NCBI GenBank assembly: GCA_031772625.1
Contig: CM062804.1
Location: forward strand, 1,021,681,208-1,021,745,207
DNA: 64,000 bases
Direction of reading: 5' to 3'
Source of the DNA: Pinus tabuliformis
Lineage: Eukaryota; Streptophyta; Pinopsida; Pinales; Pinaceae
Position 1 is the first letter of the stretch, and each line of letters opens with the position of its first letter. Position numbers and translations under genes: made by a program. Under the pieces are notes generated by a model. The model made no database searches. It was not told the DNA's origin and saw only the letters and a program-made list of their open reading frames with translations. Positions 1 to 13,300 of the stretch are shown piece by piece.

Positions 1-135
1 CTCCCCTATCCTGCTCTCTCCCAGACCTATATCTCTCTCCACCCCCCCCTATCTTCTCCCTCCCTCTATCTCCATCTCCCTCCCCCTCTTTTATTATCCC
101 TCTCCCTCTGTCTCCCTCTTTCTCCTCTTCTCACT

Positions 136-186
<51 letters not shown>

Positions 187-558
187 ACCACTATCTACCT
201 CCCTTTCCCTCTCCCTCTAGCCCACAGCCTCTCTCTGCCTCTCGTCCTCTCCCTCCCCCTCAACTACTCTCTCACACTCTTTCTCCCTCTCCCTCTCCCA
301 CTATCTTCCTCTCTCTCTCTCCCCCCCTTCCTTCTCTTGCCCTCTCCTCCTCTCCTTCCCCCTCTTCCCCTCTCTACCTCTCTCGTTATTCTCCCAATCC
401 TTCTCCCCTCTACCCTCACATCTATCTCTCTCGCTCTGACCCTCTCCCTCCATGTCTCCCATGCTCCCTCTCCCCATCCTCCTCCCTCCCCCAACTCTCT
501 CTTCTCACCCTTCCCCATCCCTCTCTTCCTAGCCCCTCGCTCTCATTATCTCTCTCTC
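1..558. repeat. CT-rich low-complexity tract (right end), copy 1
   Basis: The plus strand is almost only C and T, with a (CT)n run near 135-182, and passes abruptly into AT-rich DNA at about 559. It matches 24074-24636. The tract probably continues left of the window. Open frames on both strands here arise from the composition and are not genes. Confidence 0.95.
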
Positions 559-2300
559 AATATCACCATCATATCATCAAACAAGCTAAAGCATGTCATT
601 TAACAAACAAAAGCATAATCATCATTATCATAATCATATCATTTAACAAATACAATCCACATCATGTAGCAGAAAAAAAACAACTTATGAATGAGAAATC
701 AATTATAGGCATATTGTCTAAGAAACACAATCATTATATCATCTAACAAACAATAAAACAAATAATACTAAAATATATACACATTAAACGTGCACAAAAT
801 TGTCAACATCATATTATCTTTCAATTCAATCATATTACCTAAGTAGCAAAAAAACAACCATCATATCACATAAATAAACAAAAATTGCTTTCATTTAAAA
901 AAACACATAAAATACACCAACATATACATATCATTTTAAATAAAAAACAATGTCTATACATAAATATCAATGTCATGTCATCTAACAAATATATCATATT
1001 ATAAAATAATACAATTTATTGGTACATTAAAAAAAAATTAAGCCTATTTTCACATTTAAATAAACAAACACATCCATTTCACATATCTTATAAAAATAAA
1101 AATAAAAATCTACTCATGAATAAATTCTTTTATATCATCCATTTTCCTAAAAATAAATAATTACATATAATAAAATAGTACAAAGATATCTTTTCACATT
1201 ATAATAATAAATTATAAATCAAAACATTCAATTTACAAAAATATTCCTATATAATTTCAAATCAATAAATAATTATACAAACATAAATATAACTAAACAA
1301 TTCAAGTACAATAATTAAGTGAAAAACCATTCACTAATAACGATATAAATATAAATGATATAAATCAAATACCATAGGATATAGAACAATAACTTTAAGT
1401 ATATTATATTAGTTTTATTTGTTATATATTTAATAATTTAATATAAATATTTATTGAATAAATTAAATATTTAAAATAAGAAAATCAAATATTAAAAAAA
1501 AAATTTAAAATTTGTTTATATAAAAATTTGAAATACTTAAATGTAAGAAAATAATTTAAAATATTGACCGATAGATAAGTGGAATAAAAGGAGAATTCTA
1601 CCCTATTGATAAGTGGAGTAAAAAGAGAATTCTACCCTATGGATGACAATAGTGAGAAGAAACTACCTCTTAACAAGTTGAAAAATATAGTCAAGATATG
1701 TGGAAGAGTCCAAAAGCTTCTAAAAGTGGTAGCAGGATTCATCAATTCAAAAGAAAATGCAATGTTGAAAGAGTTAAAAAAAAAAATGTGAAATAAGGAA
1801 TGATATAGATTTGAAGCTTCACAGACTTTCACACACTGACATTTAGATATTAGTTCATATTTTATAAACTGTGACTTGGAAAAGCTATTAGATGTTATGA
1901 GGCTTTAGGACAAAGAACTAACCCGTTTTCAAACAGAACTAACGATGTTTTCTGGGTTTTATGACGAAGAACATTGCCATCAAACAGAACAGGCCAATAA
2001 AATCGAAAGTCTTTAGCACCAAGAACAGAGCACGAAGAAAAAAATAAACTAAAAATAAGAAGAATTAAACAGCAAAAGGAGATTAATGAAATGGAGCGAG
2101 CAATAACAAAACATTAAAATTTAAAAACATTAACATTTATGAAAACATAAATCATAAATATGAATATAAAATAAATAACTGTCATGGCGGTATCAAATAT
2201 CATCCATGCATCCCTTCTGGCTGATCCTCTTGGTCAAAACCAAAGAATAAATCATAAATACGAATATAATATAAAATAAATACCTGTCATGGCTGTACGC
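559..2300. other. AT-rich intergenic DNA, no gene seen
   Basis: The sequence is strongly AT-rich, with many short A runs and TATA/ATAA strings, and no convincing open frame. A 34-bp direct tandem doublet lies at 1574-1641. The partner in copy 2 is about 24637-26385. Confidence 0.8.
1574..1641. repeat. 34-bp tandem doublet
   Basis: Two adjacent direct copies (1574-1607 and 1608-1641) start with GATAAGTGGA and differ at a few bases. The doublet is also present in copy 2 at 25652-25719, so it predates the split of the two copies. Confidence 0.85.
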
Positions 2301-2353
2301 TACTGCCGTCTCTGGCAGGCCTGGCTGAAGAATACAGTGCATAGGCATGATTC

Positions 2354-2850
2354 TCATGGCCAATTCTTAAAGCTGATCAACTGTAACTTTTCCCTAGAAT
2401 TAGGGAATTCCATTAAATTTTTCCGTTGTTGTTCCCCACCTTCCGCATGAATCATGTCAACTCTGGAATAAGCTGGCATCGTCGAGCCTGGACTATGTGG
2501 ATTAAGAACACGCTCCGCTGCAGAGGTGTACTGAAGGAGATCCGCGTGGGCAGTCGCCAGTTCCTTCTGTAGCTGTTGCACCTATCTCTGCAGCGTGGAG
2601 ATCGCTCCAACGTAATGATAAACGAGATCTTTCAAGCGAGCTTTGGCTTCATATGTCAGAGAATTCCCCGTCCTCCCGTTGATGGGGCTCCAAATCGTTG
2701 GGTACTTTGGCCACGTTCCTTACTCCGAAGATCTTGTGAATATTGGCAAATTTTTGAGGTTTTTCCGGAGGAAAATACGACACAAATACAAACTCTGAGT
2801 TTGAAGGCAGCGCACAGTGAGTTCGACGAATTCGAAGCCATCTCTGCCAC
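2354..2850 (-). pseudogene. LOB-domain (LBD) transcription factor pseudogene, copy 1
   Basis: LBD proteins are plant-specific nuclear DNA-binding factors. This is the same relic as 26439-26937, seen more clearly there. The minus strand starts with MAEMASNSSNS at about 2850, followed by the remains of the LOB domain. The downstream part reads VQQLQKELATAHADLLQY, the coiled-coil-like end of the domain, and then a variable C-terminal tail to the stop at 2354. Lesions seen here: a TAG at 2582-2584 shared with copy 2; a 2-base loss near 2665 (GAATTCCCCGTCC against GAATTCACCGCGTCC in copy 2) that breaks the frame in the middle of the domain; a changed Arg-Cys pair before VGAIS; and the shared loss of part of the N-terminal cysteine motif. 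It is a dead copy and cannot make a full LOB domain. Confidence 0.8.
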
Positions 2851-3166
2851 TAAACATAAACCATCATGATTTACTATGGCGGAAAAGAAATCAGTATATG
2901 ACTCATAAATATGACTAACTGTGAGGTAAATAATTATTTAAATCAGTACAGAAAATAACCAGAGAACGCACCTTTTCTTGATATAGAGATTTTTTTAATT
3001 GGGTTGCTGAAATTCCACAGGCACACGCAATTGAGCAAATCTTGGTTTATTTGAGTGCACACGGCTGCCGTTGTTGATGACGAATTTTGCAGTCGAAGTA
3101 CCAACCCTGGTGTGGTGATCTGGGCTCAATTTTTTAGTGGAAATTGGTCGGAACCCTAACTTGTGC

Positions 3167-3547
3167 TCAACGAATCGTTATATGAACAGTTAACCCTGAA
3201 TCAAGACACTGTGCTTTGAGTGTCATATGGTACGCTTGTATCTCATAGGAATCGCCACAGCTGCTCGAAATTTGAAGATCTTTCCTTCTCATGTACAGAT
3301 CAACTCTCAAAGAATGGTATCTCAGAAATATTTCTTCTGGAAACAGTAGTATCAATATCGTAAGCTAATTTGATTTCCTGGTCGTGCGCGGGTCGATCTC
3401 CATGACTAGTGTCTGCACATAAATACGACTAAATCGAGATCTCAGTTTCCTCAAGGGCTCAACTTCCGTTGTTGATAAAAAGAATGAGGAAGGAGGCATT
3501 GCAGAGGAGTTAAATGTTAGTTTAGGAAGATGGAGGTGGTACTCCAA
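3167..3547 (-). other. Unidentified open stretch beside the LBD relic, copy 1
   Basis: On the minus strand a frame runs from 3547 to 3167 with a single internal TAG at about 3365-3367. The peptide includes MPPSSFFLSTTEVEPLRKL and later EIQAYHMTLKAQCLDSG. Base composition is clearly less AT-rich than the flanks and like that of the LBD relic. The frame is kept almost unchanged in copy 2 (27254-27688). I do not recognise a family. It lies upstream of the LBD relic on the same strand, so it could be an upstream exon, leader or neighbouring gene relic. Confidence 0.35.
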
Positions 3548-3949
3548 TTACCCATCAGCTTTTTCCCAAACAACTAAAGGCCGTGATGTGAAAGGAAGAC
3601 AAACAGAAAGAGGAATGTGAGTATGGACCACACGATTGAATACAAGTGATAGATAGAAGAGGAAGTGTCTTCTATGGGGTTTCAGAAGAGCATATACAGA
3701 TGACAGATAGAAGAGGAAGATGTCAACAAAAAAATTTGAACTATTCGCTTGAACTTACCCATATATATGCACCGCACAATAACATTATCTATTTCAAAAC
3801 GACATAAAAATTCCAGGCCACGACTCCTTTATCTCAAAAAAGATGTGATCCGTTAAAGGTGAAGCGGATCACACTTTACCACAACGTCTATAACAGAAAC
3901 GCATGACACGCTGAAGTTCTTGTGCATAAAGATTCCAGGCGTATCGTTT

Positions 3950-4198
3950 AAAGGAGGAGCGGATCACAGTTTAATTGAACATACCATAAAAACTTAAAAA
4001 CTAATTAAACAAACTGGTGAAGCTTATGGGAAATATGATATATTAAATTAAACTAAAAGTAGTTCAATTATTAAAAGGAGGAGTGGATCACAGTTTAATT
4101 GAACATACCATAAAAACTTAAAAACTAATTAAACATACTCGTGAAGCTTATGGGAAATATGATATATTAAATTAAACTGCAAAGTAGTTCAATTATTA
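3950..4198. repeat. 124-bp tandem doublet
   Basis: Two adjacent direct copies (3950-4073 and 4074-4198) each begin AAAGGAGGAG and end in AGTTCAATTATT. They differ at a handful of sites. The doublet is present in copy 2 at about 28035-28283. Confidence 0.9.
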
Positions 4199-4610
4199 AA
4201 AATGTTTCCGAAAATTATTATTCATAAAATTCATGGCAGATTCATCGCAAATTAATGGAGCCATGGCCGCTAATCTATTCTATTGAATGAGAATGGGAAT
4301 GGAAGCTATTACATACCTGTACCTTGAATTTTTCTGGAGAAGGATGTTGAAGCGTTTGCATTATATTGAAGTCCGGTGAATTCATTGAAAAATCAACATT
4401 ACCCATAAATGAACACGTAATTAAATATGCAACAAACAAGTTGTTAAACCTGTAACATTTTCAATTAAATTTGATACCAAAACAAAGCTTAAAACCATAC
4501 TATATAAATAGAATTCAGTACCATCCATGCATACAATCACATACATAAAGATGGCATGACTATCACACACAAATCGACATACTCAAACAACAGACTTACT
4601 CACTCACACG

Positions 4611-4715
4611 GAAACCAAACACACATCTAAGCACGCAGACTTGCCAATCTGAATATAGAAGATTGAAACCAACCACACATCTAAACACACAGACTTGCCA
4701 ATCTGAATATAGATA
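4611..4715. repeat. 54-bp tandem doublet
   Basis: Two direct copies contain CAGACTTGCCAATCTGAATA, starting at 4611 and 4665. The same arrangement is at about 28734-28838 in copy 2. Short open frames on the minus strand across it repeat the peptide IQIGKS and look incidental. Confidence 0.8.
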
Positions 4716-4895
4716 GATGAGGAGAAAAATACTGGAAAATGATAAGAATTTCCCTCCTTCCTTTGACGAGTATATTCTCCGGGCTGCCGGGTATATGTAG
4801 TTCCCACGCCCTTTTGAAGGTTTTATCGACGCCGAGCATTATACGTTGCCGAGTGTTGTAGGTTGGTTTCTGGTTATGTTCTAATATGCACCTGT

Positions 4896-5038
4896 AAATA
4901 CCGGCGTGTAATACACTGACAAACGATGTTTTTGTCAGACGAACTTTACATAAAACAAACGCAAATACCGGCGTATAATACGCTGACAAACGATGCTTTT
5001 GTCATAGAATATAACGAACTTGAAATAAAACAAACGCA
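4896..5038. repeat. 67-bp tandem doublet
   Basis: Two direct copies contain ATACCGGCGT and GACAAACGATG followed by TTTTGTCA, starting at 4896 and 4963, and more diverged than the other doublets. The partner is at about 29019-29160. The segment is less AT-rich than its surroundings. Confidence 0.75.
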
Positions 5039-6545
5039 GCGAATATGCCGCTTTATTGTCAGAGATCATAACAAATTACGGGTGCCCACTACTTCGCATA
5101 AATTTTTTTGTTGAGAAGATTGGGTATGTTTCAAATTTAAAAATCGCGTTGGTATATTGAGAACCAGTCCGCACGGCTTTGAAAGGAGGCTAAATAATGT
5201 TTCAAATCGCTTTTCATTATTTATGGCTCTCTCATGTGATGTTCACATAATGAGTTTGCTTCATGAGTTTGCTTCAGATTATTTTTTAAATTCTAGTATG
5301 ATATACTAACCGTAGAAGCTTTCTAAATACAGTTGTGGACATTTTAGTTTGGAAATTATTTTTTATTCTACAATTGTATCACATTTGTGAAAGTTAAAAG
5401 TAAAAACATAATAGCCGTTAGTTTTAATGGTTAAATTTAGAAAATATTAATTATGGTCTTGAAAGTTCAGACAAGCAAAACGATAATGACTATATTTAGA
5501 AACAAGAAAATAATTTGCATTCTTGAATATTTCTATCACATTTAAGCAAACTCCAATTGTTGAATTTAAAAAATATTACTTAAATTTATTAAATTTTTGA
5601 AATACAAAATTTAGAGAGAAGATCCCTAACTCCATTCTCCAATGTCATAGAAAAAACAAAAACAGTTAAATTTAAAAATAAAAAATCTTACAAAATAGTT
5701 TAAAGAAACCTTACAAAGTTATTGGTGAAATTAAAAAAGAAAAATGTGAATTGCTTGCATGAAAATGCACAAAGTTAACGCATCAATTCAAAGGGTGAAT
5801 CTATATATAAGCGGCCTAAACAGTGGATGCCCTCTAAAACTTTATCTACACAACATCTCGATGATGTCTTGAATAATGACAAGGAATTCGCAGAATTATG
5901 AACCAGCAATGAGGGTAATTATAATTATTGTTTTTTTTGCTATATAGTAAAATTTTCAAAATGGTAGGTTCCTTAACAACAAAATCCCATATAAGAATTA
6001 ATAATACTATACTCTAAGAAATAAAAATCATATGGATTAATAGTATTTTTAATTAATAATAAAAAGACAGTTAATTTATAGTTTTTTTCTAAATAATCTT
6101 AGATTCTAAAATTTTGAATGATACATTATACAAATAAATTATTTATCTCAAATTTATGGATAGATTAATTTTTTTCAATATTTTTAAGAGTGTTGCAAAA
6201 CCTTAGCCGTAGTTACTAAATTTTTGAGGGCTTATTTTCTTAAGGTCCATTAGTTGTATGATTACAACGAGGGAAATAATATGGAAGCATCCACTAATAT
6301 TTTGATTTTAAAATTAAATATATTAATATATATATGAATTATCTAATTATAATAAATTCATTATTAGATATTCATATTTATTGCGCTATATATTAACATC
6401 CACTAATTGTTTAATACAATATGTGTCCCTTAACCAAAAGGCATTATGAATGCCAAAAAACTGAGATGTCCCATAACCCATATAACCCCTATTTTATAGT
6501 CACCACTAGTACTCTTAGAGAATTACAAACTCTACCACAATTCCA

Positions 6546-6733
6546 TCTCTAACTACTATTACCATTAAGAGAAAATGACATTGATTACTTTATAATCCTT
6601 AACATACAATCTCTAAAATTAGGTAAACCAAATCTTCCATAATGCCACCTCTAACAACTATTGCCGTTAACAAAAAATGGCATTGATTACATTATAATCC
6701 TTAACATACAAACCCTAAAATTTGGTAAACCAT
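6546..6733. repeat. 102-bp tandem doublet
   Basis: Two adjacent copies (6546-6647 and 6648-6733) share CATTGATTAC, TATAATCCTTAACATACAA and GGTAAACCA. The partner in copy 2 is at about 30671-30858 with the same unit length. Confidence 0.85.
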
Positions 6734-7040
6734 AGTGCACAGTGATCTTTAACACAATGAATTCTAGAAATTATTCTGCCCTAGTACAGTGTCACGATAA
6801 AGACATTGTGACTCCTAAAATGTCACAACACATATCAACTTTAATACTTAGCACATTAACTATAACCTATATATACTTAAAGTGGCATAACATAGTCAAG
6901 GTAGAGGTGAATCAAGTGTAGCTCCTTCAAATTAAATTCCATTAGAAGGGATATAAAAAATGTTGAGTATTATGTAGATGATATTTTGACTATTGACATT
7001 GACCGAAAGAGCACTTTATGGAAGTTAGTCTATGCAATGA

Positions 7041-7361
7041 TATTGATGAACACTCATAATTCTCCCATTAGATAATATCATAATGGTATATATTTTGTAG
7101 ATCACTTGGGGCCTTAATGTTGGTGTGTCAAGCACATTTCAGCTATTATGCTTATTCTTTCACAAACTTAATTGTATATTTCTCAGATTTTATAAAACAT
7201 TATTGATGAGTACTCATAATTCTCCCTTAGATAATATGATAATGGCATATATTTTGTAGATCACTTGGGGCCTTAATTTTCGTGTGTCAAGCCCATTTCA
7301 ACTATTATGCTTATTTTTTCACAAATTTAATTGTATATTTCTCAGATTTTATAAAACAATA
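7041..7361. repeat. 160-bp tandem doublet
   Basis: Two adjacent direct copies (7041-7200 and 7201-7361) each begin TATTGATGA and contain ACTTGGGGCCTTAAT. They differ at roughly a dozen positions. The partner in copy 2 is at about 31167-31487. Confidence 0.9.
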
Positions 7362-10300
7362 TGATTTTTTCAGGTTTATCCCTGGATGCACTTAAATTAG
7401 CAAAGTATAGATATGTTTTTCTTAATTTAATTATCTGTATTTCAATGTTGATTAGATTTTATGAAAATACCAAAATCGATTCCTTCCAGAAGGTACCCAT
7501 TGTGACTATCATTAGTTTTGTCATGTTTCTGAGTAGAAATTAGAATTATCTTCACAAGCAGGATGGCTAAATTCCAATAATACTTTAAATGTATATAGAA
7601 AGATCTGTCAGATTCACTGAAGTACCCGTGTTGAGGATTTTTCTTATATTATTTGTTTAGCATTCAATTTTTAAATGTATGTCTCAAATTTCAATTGTGG
7701 AAAGTATTTTTGTCTTACATGAAAAGAGAATTAGAGTAGTGGAAGAAATCAACTGAGAATAATAGCCAAAAATAGAAATTACCACATTCAAAAGAGAATA
7801 AACCAAGAAAGAGATAATAGAATAAATGTTATTATTATCATGATGAGGAGGTAATGGAGACATATATCGATATCCCATGTATCATAAAAATGGTAAGCGT
7901 TTATTTTATAGTGTCGCTCTATAAATTTGGAGTAAACATATTTTGATACATATTTCATTAGAATCTATTAAATGATAGAAGCGATTGTAGGAAGAAAAAA
8001 CATTACCCGACACAACAACATCCAAGGAATTTTTCCGATGAGGTTGCAACCCACCAGTCATAGATGTTATAGGTTCTTCAGATTTCCTAGCTCAAAAGGC
8101 ATGACTCCATTCAGAAATTGTTGGTTAAGTTAAATTGTAAAAGTTTCAGAAGATTCCCTAAAATGGATGGAATTTTAGCATTAGAAATTTGGAGAGAAAT
8201 GTTTAATACTTGCAACTATGGTAGTTGGGTGAAAGTGGCAGGGACTAAACTCTTAAGTTATTTGTGGAGAGATCTAGATGTTTATGTCTTGAAAGCTGAG
8301 AGACAATGTCTAAGAGTAGGAGTCAAACAAGGATAATATTGTGTGATAAACCCAAATACTTGAGGTTAATGCATCTTCCCAAGTCCACATGACTACTCCC
8401 TGAATCATTGATGTAATTTGAAATCTATGCATTAATTTTTAATTGGAGTGAGGCAAGCCAAGATGACAATCTACTATTTGTTGGGATAAATCCCAAATTT
8501 TCATTAAATGCCCACCAAATTATTATTTTCAAATTTCCATTAACAATTTTTCTACAACATTGTGATTGCCATGATAAAACATTCAGGCTAACACGTAAGA
8601 GTTCAGTTGAGTTAAAAGCTTCACTTGTCTTAGATAAGTATTCAATGTGTTAGTTTGAATGTTCACATTTATAATAGTTATCCATAAAATATTAGCTTAA
8701 AACTAATAAATACTAATATAAAATATCTTACTAAATATTTATCTAATTTAAATTGATTTCAAATATTGTTTTCAAATTTCTATTAACAATTATGTACCAT
8801 ATGTGTGCACAATTATGAGTGCTAGGTAAAGAGGTTCAACCTTATATTAGCGAAAAAATTCAACTCATTTTGTGCATATTTATCCTTCATAATCGTTTCA
8901 GAAAATATAATACCAAATATTTTGTTGACAAGATTGAGTAGAAAGCTTCAAGTGTTAGAGGTAAGTATTTAATGTGATAACATAAAATATCATTAACACT
9001 TGAATTAGTTATCCATATAAAACTAGTAATAAAAATTATTGAGCAATGTAAGAATATTGAATAGGAAAGTTCCAAAGCAATATGATAAAATCTATGAGTT
9101 AGAAAATATTTAAATATATAAATAAGGTCTAATTTATAGACAAAATAGTATTTTTCATTCTGGGATACAATCTCAAGAAAGATTGATTTTTTATTGTCTA
9201 AAATACATCTTTGAATTCATAAATTAAATGAGCCCCGAAGAAACCTTGGGGACTGAAATTCTACAAATTAAACAACTAGAACTCAAGTTTTTAAAATAGC
9301 TACTAGAATTTGGTTTAAATTGAAATTAATTAAAATAATGGTAATGATAAAAGCTATTTCGTCTATAATTTAGACTACACGTAAAAAATAATAATTATCT
9401 TAAACACATAATTAATATAATATTTAAATATATGTGCGTTAAAAATATTATAATTTTAATCCAATGTAATATAAGAACAACTAGTAATCAATAAATATAT
9501 AATTTGTACAATAGTGATTTTTTTTCCAACACTATAAAAGTCTATCATTATTAGTTAAGCTATTCATTTTTTGTTGTTACTGTTATTCAAGGAAAACTAC
9601 TCCATCTGGAATGACCCATTAGTGGTCTACAAGGTGTCAGATGACTCATGGGCTTGGGTCATTAACCTACTTTCTATTTCCGTAAGCATTTTTAAATCTT
9701 AATTGTAGCACTTAAAACTATATTAATGATAATTTTACATGTATTATAATACATTAATAGGAGTAGTTAATTTAGTGAATATACATGTATTGGTTAGTTG
9801 ATGTTTTAATACATTTTAGTGAATTTTTTATAGTGTCAAAAATATTTATCTAATAAATTTCAATGGTAAGTAATTATTATTTAGATAATACCATTTTTGG
9901 AGAATGTTAATAGTATGGTTTAAGTTTCTTGATAGGTTTGCAACTAATATATTACTCCAATTAAAACCATATATTTACTACAATCGAATAAGATCAAAAT
10001 GAAATATAAGGATACATATGTAATTGAGAATATATTCAAAGTATCACCAAGTATTTGTAGAGCATAAAGATTACAAAATAGAAGCTTCCATGATTAATCC
10101 TAAAACTATGTGCCATTGATTTATGACAAAGACATCTCTCATCAATATTCTTTAGATGTGAGGGTATTACCTTATTGAGTAGATAGTCCAAGTAATGATT
10201 TTATTACAAATAAAATATAGATATAATTGAGCATATCTCGTTGTTAAAATACATTATGTGACAAAACAAAAATTATTGGAGCATTTATAGATTTAGCAAA

Positions 10301-13300
10301 ATAATAGTATGTGAAAAGTAAATAGGTTATTATGGTATATCAACTTGTACCATCACCAAAGGGGTTGGAAGCTATATTGGAAATAACCATTTAGGTACGA
10401 ATGAGAAAATACATGAAAATTATTGTGTTTTTAGATTGATGTTATCACCAAGGTTTCACCCTTATAATAACATAAATTTGTATCAAAAAATACATGCCGA
10501 AAATATTATAATGATATTTTCCCAAACACATTTTCTTATTAGTATTATTTGTATTAGATTTTTTTCCTGATGTATATCATTTTGGGTCCCCATATTAAAA
10601 TGAACACCATATTGTGGGACTTAAGGGTTATTTTTGTACATATTTTAACGAAAGTTCTTAGTTCACCATTAATGAAACAACCATAGATTTGATCATTGGC
10701 ATTAGAAAGAGAGAAGTAATGTAATAAAAAAACGTAAATCATCCATAAAACATCATAATAGTAAGGAATGGAGAGTGATTTCTTTTCACTTGATTATGAT
10801 GTGTATTGATATAATTAAAAAATTATTAAGGGAGCATGTAGATACATCAAATTTGATAATGAGCTAATAAAATATATTAATGTATGAACCTAAAAACCCT
10901 AAACCAAACTTCTCCAAAGAAAGAAATATTTAGCACAATAGATAAAGGTGAGTACTTTATATCATGTTTTAACTAGATGTTGAAACAATTGAAAGAGGAG
11001 GAAGTTATAGATCTATATAAACCTATTATGAGTACATGGTGAAGCCTACTACCAAAATTAGCCATGCTATTACTAGAAGTTTCCTAATTCAGTTAGTATT
11101 TTTTTAAACAAAAGCTAGAAAGGATATTATGGGATATTGAATAGTGAAGGAAACAAGTCATAAAATTTATTATGTGGCGCATTTAAATTGATTTAACATT
11201 GATTCAGATTCATCAAATGTTGTGTTTCTTAGAATAAAGTCATTGCATATCTATTAAAAGAGATATATCAAATATGTATGCCTAAACATTAACAACTGAT
11301 AAAAAATGTGAAATAAAATGAGTAAATGAAATAGAGTGCATGAGCTTAAATTGGAGATAGTGTAACTTAAAAATAAGGTTTTATAGTATCATGAAAGTTG
11401 AAACCACACTATTAAAATTGATGGTATGATATACAAATAATAGAAGATGTAATTAATGAAGAGATAATTGGTTCAAGCAACCTAGTTCAATGCATGTTTA
11501 TAAAATCTTGGATTTTCACTTTTGTAGACCATATATATCGATGGAATTCAATAGATGATAAACGAATTGTGTAAGTATGCCATGGTTGCAAAGGAAATAA
11601 TGAAATAGTTGAATATATGAATCTGAAAATCCTTATATACAATTCTATGAAGTCAAAAATATTTATAAAATAGAGTTAGAGGTTCTTGAGGCCTTCTCCA
11701 TCATCACATTATCAAGAAAGAATATGTTGAGACTATGTTAAGATGCTCAAATATTTAAAATAAATGGAAAAATGACACATATAAGTATGCATTTTATGCA
11801 TACCTAATGAAATGTATTTTAAGATTGATACTGAAAGTTGTTTCATGTGAATGGACTTATTTTAATCCTTGACTATGATGGATATCATACCTTTATTAAT
11901 TAGAGATATATAATAACTAACGTAAATGAATAATTACCATAAACTCTTGAACTTATGTGTAAAAATATTTGAACAAAGAAGGAATGTTTTCAAGTCACAA
12001 AGATATTTCAACTCTTAACTTAAATGAAGTGTGTATTTGTTTACTGAGCTAAATCAAATATCTATGTCCAATATTTTGTAACTCATAAATAATGTAAAAT
12101 AGAGTGCAATAGATTCACGTATTATTCACGATCTAACAAAACATAAGTTTTCATAGGAACATATAAGCTTGAGCCATTCTATTAAAACATATGATGTGAT
12201 ATCCAGGTATGAAAATATGTAACTAATGAAGAATAATTGTATTGAAGAAATCTAGAGCAATGGAAATTTGGAAATGGTTCAATATATAGAATTCAATCTA
12301 GATTCTTCTTGAAGAAAGACATCAAAGATAACAATGGTCCTTTTTCACTTCCCTGTATTTTTTTTTATAACAAATCATAATCCTTTTGAGATTTAATAGC
12401 ACAGTTGTATATAAATACTAAAAATATTAATTATCTCTAAGAATACATTTCTTGGCATAGGCAAGTTTAACAAAATTAAGGAAATGTTGAATTTGATCAT
12501 TATCGCATTTAGGAAAATGTGTGGGTTAAACATATAATGGTTATTTTTCTCCATCATGATATGTTTTGGAAAACTATAACAATGCAATATAATAAAAGCT
12601 TGACAATGCTTCCTAATGGATACGTTCGAGGTTTATGAATATCTCTCACACTAAATCAAAGTAATTCTTCCTAAAATTTCTTTTGAGGTATAAAAGAATA
12701 TTTCCAATCATGACATAAATTCACATGGATAATCTCTTTTATTTTAAGTAACACTATCTTCAATTTATACCACACATGCCCATATTTAGGATTACTCTAC
12801 AGATGTTCATATTAAGGAACCTCTTAGCATTATCCTTAACCTTGAAAAAACAAAACCTAATTTCAGCTCTTATAAAAAGTCCCCTTCTTTTTGGGAAAAG
12901 TGGGGTCAACTTAAGCTTGTCAAAATTGCATCTTAAATTTTATTCTTCACGACAAATGAGAGAATCTTCATGACCTTTTATAGAACACTTTTGAATATTT
13001 ATAACACATAACGCAACACAGAAAAGAATAACAGAATGATCCTTTCGATCAATGTTATTTTAATATCACAAAAAGAATCATGGGTATTTGTCTAAGAAAT
13101 TTGTTGTTTCTCGTTGAAATTTTGATCATTGAAACACATGGTCAATAGTAGATAATGCAGAAAAAATATCTTAGAAGACCATGAAAAAGAGGACTAACAT
13201 ATCATTTAGAAACCATCCTCTCACTTATTTCTATTAGATAAAAAATATTATCTAGAAATGAAAAAAATAAAAAAATTATGCCTAAAGACATTGAAGGATC

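Noticed and set aside
4604-4989. Minus-strand frames with repeated IQIGKS peptide
   Set aside because: They cross two tandem doublets, which explains the repeated peptide, and no domain is visible.
8118-8336. 72-codon plus-strand frame
   Set aside because: The partner in copy 2 (around 32240-32460) is disrupted by indels, and no family is recognised.
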